A stretch of 36,960 nucleotides of DNA, taken from the NCBI RefSeq assembly GCF_000520595.1, contig NZ_KI915007.1:1-36960 (forward strand), written 5' to 3'. Of the stretch, positions 25,408 through 34,437 are shown one piece after another. This DNA is from Arthrobacter sp. H5 (GTDB lineage Bacteria > Actinomycetota > Actinomycetes > Actinomycetales > Micrococcaceae). A program made the position numbers and the translations under genes. The notes under the pieces are model-generated. The model was given only the letters and a program-made list of their open reading frames with translations. It did no database searches and was not told the origin of the DNA. Each line of letters starts with the position of its first letter. Position 1 is the first letter of the stretch.

Positions 25408-26208
25408 TTAGAAGGTGGTGCGGGAGATTCGGCGCAGTCCTTCGGCGTCTTCGATGATGATCCGGCCTCGTCCTTGCCTGAGCAATTTTCTAGCGGCGAA
25501 GTCAGACATGGTCTTGCTGGTGGCTTCGCGTGTTGCTCCGAGCAGTCCTGCAAGTTGTTCATGAGTGAGTTTCACGGCGACGGAGTGCGTGAACCTGTTG
25601 CGGGGGGCGGCGTCGGCGAGTTTGCATAAGGTCGCTGCGGTTCGAGCTGAAAGGGGGCGCAGGGCCATGTCCGTAAGACGTTCTTCCAACCGGGCTACTT
25701 GTTCGCCGAGTAGGCGGGAGATTTTCACCGCCAGTTTGGGGTTTGAGAGGAAGTGGTTTTCGACCTCTGCTGCGCTGAGCTGGCACACGGTTGATTCTTC
25801 AAGCGCTTCGGCATAGTTGTCGTACATTTGCATGCCTACGAGCAGCATCTCACCGAATACCGCTCCGGGTTCAAGGATTGCGATGGTGAGGGTTGTCCCA
25901 TCCTCGGCAACCCGGAAAATCCGGATCCGCCCGGCTTTGAGAATGAACAGGGCCTTGATGGGTTGACTCTGGCTGAAGACGAGTTCGCCACTGTGAAAGA
26001 GTCGAGGCGGAGACATCCTGTCGAGGGTATCCATGTCCTCGGTCGTGAGGTCAGCGAATAACTCCACGGCGTTGAGGCAGCTGAAGGGCTCCCCGGTTTC
26101 GGCCAAAGATTCTCTCTCCCGTTCGTGTGGCGCCCAGGGCGTCGTAGGTTTGCTGGCGGCGGACACAATTGTGGTGGAGCAGGCGGCCTTAAGCCTGGGC
26201 GTGGTCAT
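25408..26208 (-). CDS. Crp/Fnr-family transcription regulator
   Basis: A 266-residue regulator. A cyclic-nucleotide-binding-type beta barrel occupies about 45-160 (ELVFSQSQPIKALFILKAGR, TLTIAILEPGAVFGEMLLVG). A C-terminal winged helix follows (VKLTHEQLAGLLGATREATS, KTMSDFAARKLLRQGRGRII). There is no N-terminal cysteine cluster of the FNR iron-sulfur type (only isolated Cys10 and Cys44), so oxygen sensing by [4Fe-4S] is unlikely. The effector is unknown. Its ATG at 26208 overlaps the stop of the upstream membrane protein gene (ATGA), giving translational coupling. It may control the AhpD-like gene downstream. Confidence 0.9.
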   Translation of the reverse strand: MTTPRLKAACSTTIVSAASKPTTPWAPHERERESLAETGEPFSCLNAVELFADLTTEDMDTLDRMSPPRLFHSGELVFSQSQPIKALFILKAGRIRIFRVAEDGTTLTIAILEPGAVFGEMLLVGMQMYDNYAEALEESTVCQLSAAEVENHFLSNPKLAVKISRLLGEQVARLEERLTDMALRPLSARTAATLCKLADAAPRNRFTHSVAVKLTHEQLAGLLGATREATSKTMSDFAARKLLRQGRGRIIIEDAEGLRRISRTTF

Positions 26209-26669
26209 CGGCCGCGCCGGATGATCAGGGCTGCCACTAGTCCCAGAATAAGGCCATAGACTGCGTGCCCCATCAGCGAGGCACCGGATCCTGCGTCGAG
26301 GGAGAAAATGGGCATGCCCATCATGGTAGGCATGATCAACAGCGGACCAAGAACCCACCACAGCATGCCGTAGACAAGGCCCACGACGGCGCTGATGATC
26401 AAGCCTCTTTTCAGCAATCCAGCACCGGGTATCGTCAGCGTGAGGCCGATCAGGACCGAAATCACCAGATGGACCAGGAAACCGGCGATCGCCGAACTTG
26501 ACCCGACCAGTGAGGCAATCATGCCCAACATGCCCATCATGGCCATCAGGAACCCAAAAACGATCCCACCAGCAAGACCGCCTAAAGCCCCGGCCATCAT
26601 TCGGGTGCCAATGGACGGGCCGGTGTCTGTGGATCTTTTCGCCCGTGTCCCGCTATGTGCTGAAGCCAT
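26205..26669 (-). CDS. Small polytopic membrane protein, unrecognised family
   Basis: A 154-residue protein with a polar N-terminal 20 residues and about four hydrophobic segments (ALGGLAGGIVFGFLMAMMGM, SAIAGFLVHLVISVLIGLTL, GLIISAVVGLVYGMLWWVLG, LMGHAVYGLILGLVAALIIR). It is rich in Met and Gly (MAMMGMLGM, MPTMMGMPIF). I do not recognise a named family. It is translationally coupled to a Crp/Fnr regulator, suggesting the two act together, for example as membrane sensor and regulator; this is inference only. Confidence 0.75.
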   Translation of the reverse strand: MASAHSGTRAKRSTDTGPSIGTRMMAGALGGLAGGIVFGFLMAMMGMLGMIASLVGSSSAIAGFLVHLVISVLIGLTLTIPGAGLLKRGLIISAVVGLVYGMLWWVLGPLLIMPTMMGMPIFSLDAGSGASLMGHAVYGLILGLVAALIIRRGR

Positions 26670-26686
26670 GTCCCTGCCTTCCCTTC

Positions 26687-26698
26687 GTAGGTACCTAC
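26687..26698. promoter_or_regulatory. Candidate operator, perfect 12-bp palindrome
   Basis: GTAGGTACCTAC lies 18 bp upstream of the membrane-protein/crp-fnr operon, beside a TATTCT that could be a -10. It does not resemble known Crp or Fnr half sites. Its location is the only support for a regulatory role. Confidence 0.35.
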
Positions 26699-26778
26699 CG
26701 AGAATAGACAGGGCAGAACCGAGACTTCTGCAATTCAGGACACAGAGGGCTCAGACGACGAAATAGTGCGCCCAGTTG

Positions 26779-27839
26779 TTACTGGGTGACGGCCCACCCG
26801 GTGGTGTTGACGAGTTGCAACCCGACATGTTGACCTATCCCGATGTCGGGGTCGCCTAAGACTTCGACGGTGAGCGCTGGTGCGAGTCCGTTGGGTCCGG
26901 TGGGTTCGTTTGGTCCGTGGCTGGTGACGTGGACTAACGTGTGGGCGCCTAACGATTTGATCCCTGTCACGGTTCCCGCTGCTGGTCCGTCCGCGGGCCC
27001 GATGATGCGGATGGCTTCCTGTCGGACGGTGAGGAACGCGGGACCGTCCCTGAGCCCGGGCTGCACGGGGAATCGGCCCAGCGCTGAGTGGTGGACCCCT
27101 TGGGCTAGCCTGCCTGGTACGGCGTTGAGGCCTCCCAGAATTCTGTTGACTGCCAGTGTCGCCGGTTGATAGTGCAATTGGGCGACGGGACCGTGTTGCA
27201 GGATCCGCCCGCTATCAAGGACCGCGATCGAGTCGGCGATGATTGATGCTTCCCGGCGGTCGTGGGTCACCAGAACATTGTCGGGGCGAGTTCGGTGCGA
27301 ATATCGTCCATCAGCGAGTACATCTCGTCCCGTAGCCTGGAATCGAGGGAACTGAACGGTTCGTCGAGGAGGAGGATGCGGGGGTTCCTCGCTAGTGCCC
27401 GGGCCAGTGCAACGCGCTGTTCCTGCCCGCCGGAAAGCCGTCCCGGTGAGCGGTGCGCGAGGTCTGCCAACTTCACCAGTTCCAGGTACGCCATGGCATG
27501 ATCCCGGGACGCTTTGCGGGACTGTCCGGCCATTCTGGCGGAAAACGCGACGTTATCGACCACGCTCAGATGGGGGAAGAGCAGCGGTTTCTGGAACACC
27601 AGGGCGACGCCACGCTGTTCAGATGGGACACCACTCAGGTTCTCACCATCGACGACCACCTCACCCGAGGATGGATCCTCCAGGCCTGCGGCGATCCTCA
27701 GTAGGGTGGATTTCCCGCTGCCGGAGGCGCCGAGTAATGCCACACAGCGTGATGACTGAACGGTCAGGGAAATCTGATGCAGTACTTCAGTGTCACCGAA
27801 GGAGCGCGAGATGTCGTTGAATTCGAGGTGGGAGCTCAT
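26779..27839 (-). pseudogene. YnjD-type ABC transporter ATPase, single-base frameshift
   Basis: ATP-binding subunit of the importer encoded upstream. Present are Walker A GASGSGKST, ALVFQKPLLFPHLSVVDNVA, signature LSGGQEQRVALARALARNP, Walker B LLLDEPFSSLDS and switch THDRREA. The first frame ends at TGA after ELAPTMFW. One missing base near 27275-27277 (ATGTTC instead of ATGGTTC) would give TMVLVTHDRREASIIADSIA. The second part continues to 26779 with a C-terminal TOBE-like extension, giving 353 residues when repaired, longer than E. coli YnjD. Total 1061 bp is one base short. If the lesion is real, the transporter has lost its switch histidine and C-terminal domain. Confidence 0.87.
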
Positions 27840-28663
27840 TGTCGTCTTTTCCTTGCCGCGGGCAGGGTGAGTCCTGCGAGCAGGATCAAGGGAGGGATGA
27901 TGATGGCCACCGATAGTGCTGTGGTGAGTTGTTCGTTTCCGGTCGTCGAGGCAGCGGATCCCAGCAGCAGAGGCAGGGTGCGTAGTTGTCCTCCACCGAT
28001 GAGCAAGGTGGAGATGTAGTCGCCCCAGCCGACAAGGAAGGCCAGGAAAAAGGCGCGGGCGGCTGCGCTGGCAAGCAGGGGGTAACGGACATGGCGGGTG
28101 GCCTGTCCGGGGGAGGCGCCCAGTGAGCGGGCCACCTCCTCGAAGCGGTGGTCGTAGCTTGCCAGGGCGCTGCGGAACATGAAGGCCGTGTAGGGCAGTG
28201 CCGTCACTACCAGGACCAGGGTCACCCCTAGTGTCGGTGACACGTAGAGCCGCAGGAGAGCAATGTTCACGCCCATCACCAAAGCGAACGGTGGGATAGC
28301 TAACGGGACCAGGAGAACAAACTCGACGAAGCGGCTAGGGATGGCAGGTAAGGCGCGTACGGCGAGTGCTCCCAGGTAGCCCAGCGGTGTCGCGATCACG
28401 GCCACTCCCAGCCCCAGCGAAAGCGAAGACACGGCAGCCCGGGCAGTGTCTGCGGTGGCGAGGTCGGCGAACCCTTGCAACGAGTACGACGACGGCAGGA
28501 CGGTCGGGGCACGCCATTGACCGGCGACCGACCACAAAAGTACCGGCACCATCGGCGCCACGATCCACGCTACGAGCAAGCAACCCAGGATGACCCGCAT
28601 GGGGAACCCGCCGGGCAGGGTGCGGCGCATCGATGGTGACGCTGGCTGCAGGACGGGAATCAT
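27836..28663 (-). CDS. ABC transporter permease (YnjC-type, second permease)
   Basis: A 275-residue inner-membrane permease with about six hydrophobic segments (for example VILGCLLVAWIVAPMVPVLL, FVEFVLLVPLAIPPFALVMG, VTLVLVVTALPYTAFMF). The ATPase-docking EAA-like loop is FEEVARSLGASPGQATRHVR. ATG 28663 overlaps the previous permease stop (ATGA), and its own end overlaps the ATPase gene by four bases. Upstream in-frame sequence is antisense noise and is excluded. In E. coli the YnjC permease is one fused protein; here it is two. Substrate unknown. Confidence 0.85.
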   Translation of the reverse strand: MIPVLQPASPSMRRTLPGGFPMRVILGCLLVAWIVAPMVPVLLWSVAGQWRAPTVLPSSYSLQGFADLATADTARAAVSSLSLGLGVAVIATPLGYLGALAVRALPAIPSRFVEFVLLVPLAIPPFALVMGVNIALLRLYVSPTLGVTLVLVVTALPYTAFMFRSALASYDHRFEEVARSLGASPGQATRHVRYPLLASAAARAFFLAFLVGWGDYISTLLIGGGQLRTLPLLLGSAASTTGNEQLTTALSVAIIIPPLILLAGLTLPAARKRRQ

Positions 28664-29538
28664 CGCAAGCTCCGATGACGGCGAAGTACCAGGATCGCCG
28701 TGCTGATCACGGCTACACTGACGGCCACGGATACCAGGGCGGTCACCATAGCCTGCGGACGGGCAGCGAGATCGACGGAGGTGAACAACCTGACGGCTCG
28801 GACCGGAAGCGGTTCGGGGGTGGTGGGTCCGAGCAGCCACGCGGCTTCGTACGAGCCGAGGGTGTACACGAAGACGATGGCGGCAGAAACTGCTAGCGAT
28901 GGCACCGCGAGGGGCAGGACCACCCGGATGATACGCTGACCCGCGAACGCGCCGAGAGTGGCCGCCGCGTCGCAGAGGTCTCCGACGGAGCGCGAAATGC
29001 TGCCGAGGACGACCAGGGCTACGAATGCGGACTCTTTCCACGCGTACTCGGCGATGACGGCCACGAACCACGGCCCGGAAACCAGTGCTGGGAATGCGTC
29101 GGGCATCCCGAGTAGTCGTTCAAGGAATCCGCTGTCAGAGAGCAGCAGCCCGATAGCCCCTGCCCCGATCACATGCGGAATAGGAATCGTTGCGGCACTC
29201 AAAGTCTCAACTATCCGACCCGTTCTGGGCATGGCGAGCACATAGGCGGCAAGCACAAAGCCCACCACCAAGGAGAGCAGAGTGGAAACCGCAGCAATGT
29301 AAAGGGAGATAGCGCTCGAACGGACCAGCTCGTCAGCATCACCGGCCCACGCGTCCGCGCTGAACTGGGGAGGACCGAAAAAGGGCATCAGTCCGACGCT
29401 TTGCAACCCTGCTGCGGTCAGCGATACCCCAACAACGACGACGATGGGGACTACCGCCGGCAGGGCCAGGAGGGCAGCCCGTCCCTTGACCGGCGCCCGC
29501 CTCCCGGCCGTGGAGCTGAAGCGACGTCTTGCCGCCAC
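28660..29538 (-). CDS. ABC transporter permease (YnjC-type, first permease)
   Basis: A 292-residue permease of the iron/thiamine/spermidine-like importer class. Hydrophobic segments include ALLALPAVVPIVVVVGVSL, LYIAAVSTLLSLVVGFVLAA, VIGAGAIGLLLSDSG and LAVSAAIVFVYTLGSYEAAW. The EAA-like loop is LCDAAATLGAFAGQRIIRVV. GTG 29538 is the start. It overlaps the upstream binding-protein frame by 88 bp, unusually long for this arrangement, so the start or the upstream 3' end may be affected by another sequence error. Confidence 0.83.
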   Translation of the reverse strand: MAARRRFSSTAGRRAPVKGRAALLALPAVVPIVVVVGVSLTAAGLQSVGLMPFFGPPQFSADAWAGDADELVRSSAISLYIAAVSTLLSLVVGFVLAAYVLAMPRTGRIVETLSAATIPIPHVIGAGAIGLLLSDSGFLERLLGMPDAFPALVSGPWFVAVIAEYAWKESAFVALVVLGSISRSVGDLCDAAATLGAFAGQRIIRVVLPLAVPSLAVSAAIVFVYTLGSYEAAWLLGPTTPEPLPVRAVRLFTSVDLAARPQAMVTALVSVAVSVAVISTAILVLRRHRSLR

Positions 29539-30694
29539 GCCTCATTCAGAGCCGGCACCCATTCGGAAGCCAACTCACCGTGAGCATTGCGTGAGAGTTC
29601 CTCATAATCCGGGACGATCGGCGATTCCGGTAGCTGGTCGAAGAGGCTTCGTTGGGTTGGGGTGAGAAGATCCGTGTCCAGGACGGTGAACTGCCCCCAC
29701 GTTCCCGGATCTGCCTTCGCGGCCTGCTGTTCGGGCGATAGGGCAATGTTGGCGACCACCATGGCCCCCGCGGCATCCGCGGCGTTCACCGGCAACGCGA
29801 GGAAGCTCGCATTACCCACAGTGCCCTCCTCCAGGGTGAGAACCTTGGTCGACGGAGGTAAAGCTCCCGATTCGACCAGATCGGTGAGAGTGGCAGGGCC
29901 GTAGGTCATGGCGATGTCCACTTCGCCGTCGGCGGAGAGAGTGTTCAGCGCCTGCTCGTCCCGGGGGTAGGTGGCACCTTCCCTCCAGAGCGACGGCTTA
30001 AGCTCCGTGAGGGCTTGTAGCGCTGCGGGCGCGTGCTCGGCAAACGCTTCGTCGGAGTAGGTGAGCGGCACCTGGACGGCTCCGCCGGCGGTGCTGAGCA
30101 TGACCTCGCGCAGGAAGACGCTGCCGGTGAAGTCCGGCGGTCCCGGATAGGTGAACCTGCCCGGATGCGCTTGGGCCCAGTCAAGGATGCCCTGAAGAGA
30201 CGTGGGTGGGTCGGTGATGGCGTCCGAGTTGTAGAAGAACGTGAACTGTGCTTTATGCCAGGGAGCTTCGCAGCCGTCCACGGGGGTGCCGAAATCGTTT
30301 AGAAGCAGGCTTCCGCCTGTTTGCCGGTACTGAACGTGGAACCGTTGGCCCAGATCAGGTCCACCGGGCCGTCGGCACGGCCGGCCTGGAGCTCGCTCAA
30401 TACCCGGTTCAGCGCGTCGGGGGCGTCAGCGACAGGAACGCGGCGCAGTGTGACTCCCCGGTCCTGGGCGGCGGGCGCCAGAAGGTCATCGACGTAGGCG
30501 TTGCCTTTCGCATCTCCTCCGAACATCCACAGATCCACGGTCTGACCATCTGCCGCGGCGAGAACCTCGTCGAAGGTTCCAAAATCCTCGGCGGGCTCAA
30601 CGCTGGCGCCTGAACAACCTGTCAGTACTAGCGCGAGAATCGCGGCAACAGGCAGAAGAGAACGCCAACGTGCCGGGCTGAGAGATGGGTGCAC
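29451..30694 (-). pseudogene. YnjB-type substrate-binding lipoprotein, single-base frameshift
   Basis: Extracytoplasmic solute-binding lipoprotein of the YnjB family. The signal peptide ends in lipobox LTGC. Family features are TVDLWMFGGDAKGNAYVDDL, RRVPVADAPDALNRVLSELQ and GPVDLIWANGSTFSTGK. The frame closes at TAA after KQAEACF; adding one G near 30306 (TGCTTC to TGGCTTC) gives KQAEAWLLNDFGTPVDGCEA and continues through HPGRFTYPGPPDFTGSVFL to 29451. Total 1244 bp is one short of a multiple of three. YnjB-type ligands are not firmly known. The repaired protein would be 414 residues. It is divergent from the TVP38 gene. Confidence 0.86.
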
Positions 30695-30789
30695 GGGGGA
30701 TCCTTCGAAGGTCGGGTCTGCAGCTTCAAGTATCCTCGATAGCGGACCGACGCCCGAACCGGTACCTGAGCAGCGGATTGCGGAAAACT

Positions 30790-31470
30790 ATGCGGCGAGA
30801 ACATGTGCACGGCCAACCCCGGTCTGCGAAACCGATCCGCAAGCTCCTGATTTTAGTTACCGTCATTATCGGGGCAACCATCGTTGTTCTCTTCGTGCCG
30901 ATCCTGCCCGTGAACGAGATGCGCGATCTGGTAGACCGTGCCGGCTGGTGGGGGCCGGTGGGATTCATGGCCGGGTACGCAGCCCTGACCCTTGCACCGC
31001 TTCCCAAGAACATCCTCTCCATCGCGGCCGGCATTTTGTTCGGTTTCGGGCCGGGACTGGTGATCGTCTACTGTGCCGCGATGGCCGGAGCATCCGCCGC
31101 GTTCTGGCTGGGGCGCGCGCTGGGCAGGGACGCGGTCGAAAGGCTCACCGGCACCCGCATTGCCAAAGTTGATGCACTTCTGGCCAAACGGGGATTCGCG
31201 GCCGTCATCGGGGTCCGGCTGATCCCGGTGCTGCCATTCACCGCGATCAACTACTCTGCAGGACTGACAGCGCTCGGATGGTGGCCCTACTTCCTTGGAA
31301 CGATGATCGGGATTCTTCCCGGGACGGTGAGTTTCCTGGCGTTGGGAGCGTTTGGTCTCGAACTGGGCTGGCCAGCCCAACTGGCAGTGGCGGTTCTGGG
31401 CGGACTGACCCTCGCCGGAGTCATGCTCGCCGTCCGATCCCGACGAAAAACAAGGAGCACAAATGTTTGA
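30790..31470 (+). CDS. TVP38/TMEM64 (VTT domain, DedA superfamily) membrane protein
   Basis: A 226-residue polytopic membrane protein. The conserved VTT block is seen in GFMAGYAALTLAPLPKNILSI, AAGILFGFGPGLVIVYCAAM, ASAAFWLGRALGRDAVERL, and the basic/proline stretch VIGVRLIPVLPFTAINYSAG. DedA/VTT relatives are linked to lipid scrambling or flipping in bacteria and eukaryotes. ATG 30790 is chosen to leave room for divergent promoters with the YnjB-like gene; an in-frame ATG at 30685 would overlap that gene's start. Its end overlaps the CDP-alcohol phosphatidyltransferase gene by 8 bp. E. coli YdjX and YdjZ, next to ynjA-F, belong to the same family. Confidence 0.9.
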   Translation: MRREHVHGQPRSAKPIRKLLILVTVIIGATIVVLFVPILPVNEMRDLVDRAGWWGPVGFMAGYAALTLAPLPKNILSIAAGILFGFGPGLVIVYCAAMAGASAAFWLGRALGRDAVERLTGTRIAKVDALLAKRGFAAVIGVRLIPVLPFTAINYSAGLTALGWWPYFLGTMIGILPGTVSFLALGAFGLELGWPAQLAVAVLGGLTLAGVMLAVRSRRKTRSTNV

Positions 31471-32092
31471 TACCCGGCTACGGCCGCTCCTGGCGCCTCT
31501 GCTGAACCGTGCGGCAGCAGCCCTGGATGTGCCATGGATTAGCCCGAACCGGTTGACCGGACTGAACCTTCTGCTCGGATTAGCATCCGCAGGATTCGCC
31601 GCAGTCCAATGGTGGTTACCCGCCTTCATCGCCTGGGCGCTGTGCCGGCTCGCGGACGGCCTGGACGGACCGCTAGCCCGACGCCGGGCCAAACAATCGG
31701 GTTCTGGGCACGACTCGGGGCAGGGCGGGTTCTGGGACATCTCCGCCGATTTCTTCGTGTACGGCGCGACCGTCATCGGCGTAGCAGTAGGCGTAACTGC
31801 AGAGTTCGGAGCCCCCTGGCTCCCATTTCTTCTGGTTTTGTTCGCCTATTACATCAACGGCAGCGTGTTTCTGGCATTCTCTTCCATCGCTGAGAAGAAT
31901 GGGCGCCAGATCGACGATGGACGGTCGTTATCCTTCCTCGGCGGGCTCGCGGAAGGAGCCGAAACCGTCCTAATCCATAGTTTGTGGCTGCTCTTCCCAG
32001 CCGCTGCCTGGCACATTGCCTCGGTGTGGGCGGCCCTGGTCATGATCAGTGCGGCACAACGAATCTTCGCTGGCTACCGAGCCCTCGCCTGA
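31463..32092 (+). CDS. CDP-alcohol phosphatidyltransferase family protein
   Basis: A 209-residue integral membrane enzyme that would transfer a phosphatidyl or similar group from a CDP-linked donor to an alcohol, making a lipid headgroup. The signature is D65-G-L-D68-G69-x2-A72-R73, then G88-x3-D92-x3-D96; all four Asp are present. The distance between AR and the second half is 14 residues rather than the usual 8 or 9, filled by a polar Gly/Ser/His loop. Overlap with the TVP38 gene indicates co-translation. E. coli YnjF is in the same family. Acceptor alcohol unknown. Confidence 0.88.
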   Translation: MFDTRLRPLLAPLLNRAAAALDVPWISPNRLTGLNLLLGLASAGFAAVQWWLPAFIAWALCRLADGLDGPLARRRAKQSGSGHDSGQGGFWDISADFFVYGATVIGVAVGVTAEFGAPWLPFLLVLFAYYINGSVFLAFSSIAEKNGRQIDDGRSLSFLGGLAEGAETVLIHSLWLLFPAAAWHIASVWAALVMISAAQRIFAGYRALA

Positions 32093-32114
32093 TAGAACTC
32101 GACACGTGCCGCTG

Positions 32115-33551
32115 CTACTGCGCGTTCCTTTGACGTTTCAACCGGTCGGTTCGCCACCGGTTCAGACCAGCCAGGGCTTTGACAGCGACCCTCGCAGCCG
32201 GTGATTCCAGCCCTGACCGGGCATGGGCTACTGCCGCATTCCACAACGCATCGTTGTAAGTCGGGTAAGGGTGCGTGACGCCCGACAGGGCGCGGGTGCT
32301 GAGCCCTTGGTCCACGGCGAGCGTGAGTTCTGCCAGGGACTCTCCGGCCCTCGGGCCGACGATCGTTCCGCCCACGATGCGCCCGCCCTTGCCGATGATG
32401 ATCCGTGTGAACCCATTGGTCTGGTTTTCAGTGATCGCCCGGTCGGTGTGAGCGTGTTGGATGGTTGATGTTGTATGCGTTTTCGTGCGGGCCTCGGTGA
32501 CGCCGACGGCGGCGACTTCAGGGGAGGTGAACGTGACCCGAGGAATGACTTTACTGACTTTCCATCGGAGTCCAAGGATCGCGTTGGAGGCAGCTGTGCT
32601 GGCGTGCACCCCGGCAAGGTGGGTGAACTCCGGGTACGCGGTGACATCGCCGGCGGCCCAAATAGTCGGATTTGATGACCGCATTGCTTCGTCGACCACC
32701 ACCTGGCCGGATCCATCGCAGTCCACTCCGACCAGGTCAAGGCCCAGACCCCGCGTCCTGGCCTTCCTTCCCGTCGCGGCGAGGATGACGTCCGCAGGGT
32801 ATTCTTGGCCGTCCTTGGTGTGGACCACGGTTCTGGTGCCGTCGTTGTCGTTGCTGATCCGGTCCACGGCGGCGTTCTCGATCACCTGCACGCCGTCGGA
32901 CCGCAGACTGTCACGGACGAGGGCCGCTGCGTCGCGGTCTTCCTTGGGCAGGATCGCGGAGCGGGCGAGGATCACCACCTGTGAGCCGAGCCGGGCGAAC
33001 GCCTGCCCCAGCTCACACGCGATCGGGCCGCCTCCGATAATCACCAGGCGCTCCGGAAGGGTCTCCAGGTCCCAGATGGTCTCCGACGTGACGACCAGTG
33101 GTGCGTCATCTAGTCCAGGAATAGGGGGAAGTGTTGGTGCGCTGCCGGTGGCGATGAGAGCCTGCCGGAAGCGGATTTTCCTGCCGTCAACAGTGGCTTC
33201 ACCTGGGCCGGTGAAGCGGGCGCTGCCTGACATGACAGTGACGCCTGCCGATTCGAGGGCTGCCGGGGAATCTTCTGGTTCAATCGCGGCGATGGCGCTC
33301 GAGATGCGTTGACGGACGGCAGCAAAATCAGTGCTGCTGCCGGAAAGGGACCGCTCCGTGGCTGAGGTTCCGGCCGCGGAGAGGAGCGTTTTTGACGGTA
33401 CGCAACCGGTCCAAAGGCAGTCCCCACCAGTTCGGGCGTATTCCACCAACACCGTGCGGGCACCCAGACGAGCAGCCGTTTTCGCCCCCACAATGCCCGC
33501 GGTTCCGCCCCCGATGACCAACAAATCAATTACTTCGGTGCTGTCTTCCAC
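32115..33551 (-). CDS. FAD/NAD(P)-dependent disulfide oxidoreductase (mercuric reductase/Lpd-like)
   Basis: A 478-residue flavoprotein. Motifs are FAD site VIGGGTAGIVGA, redox pair Cys45/Cys50 in GGDCLWTGCVPSK, NAD(P) site IIGGGPIACELGQAFARLGS, second FAD motif IWAAGDVTAYPEF, and C-terminal THPYPTYNDALWNAA. The His of the HPT-type motif is present, but the usual following Glu is not obvious. There is no N-terminal metal-binding domain and no C-terminal Cys pair, so mercury reduction is unlikely. GTG 33551 has AAAGGG upstream. In other bacteria such reductases occur next to, or fused with, TVP38 proteins, which fits this position. Substrate unknown. Confidence 0.88.
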   Translation of the reverse strand: MEDSTEVIDLLVIGGGTAGIVGAKTAARLGARTVLVEYARTGGDCLWTGCVPSKTLLSAAGTSATERSLSGSSTDFAAVRQRISSAIAAIEPEDSPAALESAGVTVMSGSARFTGPGEATVDGRKIRFRQALIATGSAPTLPPIPGLDDAPLVVTSETIWDLETLPERLVIIGGGPIACELGQAFARLGSQVVILARSAILPKEDRDAAALVRDSLRSDGVQVIENAAVDRISNDNDGTRTVVHTKDGQEYPADVILAATGRKARTRGLGLDLVGVDCDGSGQVVVDEAMRSSNPTIWAAGDVTAYPEFTHLAGVHASTAASNAILGLRWKVSKVIPRVTFTSPEVAAVGVTEARTKTHTTSTIQHAHTDRAITENQTNGFTRIIIGKGGRIVGGTIVGPRAGESLAELTLAVDQGLSTRALSGVTHPYPTYNDALWNAAVAHARSGLESPAARVAVKALAGLNRWRTDRLKRQRNAQ

Positions 33552-33647
33552 AAGGCTGCCCTTTCGATGTGTCGGCCCGGTTCCCTCTTAGCCTAGGCTG
33601 TTCTCACCATCAACTCCGCGGGGCGCGGAACCACGACTTGCCATGGA

Positions 33648-34307
33648 GTGATCCCGATCGCCGGTAAATACAGCACCTTCGCACCGTTTTACGATGTGAT
33701 GTCCGGCGAATACCCGGTCTATCGGGCCGGCCGTGAGACCGGCATCAAAATGCTCCGCCAACCCTCCGGCGCCCAGGTGCTCGACGTCGGTTGCGGTACC
33801 GGGCTGAACTTCAGTCTCCTCCAGAGCCAGATCGCCCCGGGTGGCACCATCGTCGGAATCGACCGCAGCCCAGAAATGCTTGTCCAGGCCCGCCGGCGGG
33901 CGGAGCGCAACGGATGGACCAACGTCATCCTCATCCAGGCCGACGCAACCGAACTTTCGCCCACCGACATCGGCTCCCGGATCGCAGCCCAGGGTGGCCG
34001 GGCACACTCCGACGCTATCCTGGCCACCTACGCGCTGTCCCTCATGAAGGACTGGGAAACGGCGTGGGCCAACATGGTCTCGCTCGCTGCTCCCGGGGCG
34101 TCCCTATGCGTGGTGGACATGCAAAAACCAGTAGGCCTTTCCGCAGCCCTGACGCTTTTGGCTAAAGCGGCATGCTGGCTCGGCGGATCCGACATCGACG
34201 CCCACCCCTGGACGGCCGTGGAGCGGGACTGCGCCGACGTCAAGGCGGCCTCCGCCCGTGGCGGACACCTGCAAATCCGTACCGGAACGCGCAACACAGA
34301 CGCCTAA
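33648..34307 (+). CDS. Class I SAM-dependent methyltransferase (PmtA/UbiE-like)
   Basis: A 219-residue soluble or membrane-associated methyltransferase. It has the N-terminal YSTFAPFYDVMSGEYPVYRA, SAM motif I VLDVGCGTGLNFSLL, acidic ribose-binding VGIDRSPEMLVQARRR and NVILIQADATEL. DAILATYALSLMKDWETAW follows in the catalytic region, and SLCVVDMQKP near the end. The build resembles phospholipid N-methyltransferases and UbiE-type enzymes; with a phosphatidyltransferase and a VTT protein nearby, a lipid substrate is my inference. GTG 33648 is assigned, but its ribosome site is poor. It lies divergent from the disulfide reductase gene with 96 bp between. Confidence 0.85.
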   Translation: MIPIAGKYSTFAPFYDVMSGEYPVYRAGRETGIKMLRQPSGAQVLDVGCGTGLNFSLLQSQIAPGGTIVGIDRSPEMLVQARRRAERNGWTNVILIQADATELSPTDIGSRIAAQGGRAHSDAILATYALSLMKDWETAWANMVSLAAPGASLCVVDMQKPVGLSAALTLLAKAACWLGGSDIDAHPWTAVERDCADVKAASARGGHLQIRTGTRNTDA

Positions 34308-34437
34308 CCGCAACCCGCAGGAGCGTATGGTTGTGGCACTGGGATGCGACGCTGGGACTGCAACAAAGTGCCGGCCCAAGGGTAGGCAGGACACGCACTC
34401 AACACAGTGAAGTGATTTCAGGTGAAGGAATTAGCTC

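Noticed and set aside
28664-29071. In-frame N-terminal extension of the second permease
   Set aside because: Arg-rich, overlaps the first permease on the same strand; ATG 28663 gives a normal start with a four-base overlap.
30853-31776. 307-codon minus-strand frame
   Set aside because: Antisense to the clear TVP38 and CDP-alcohol transferase genes; no recognisable domain.
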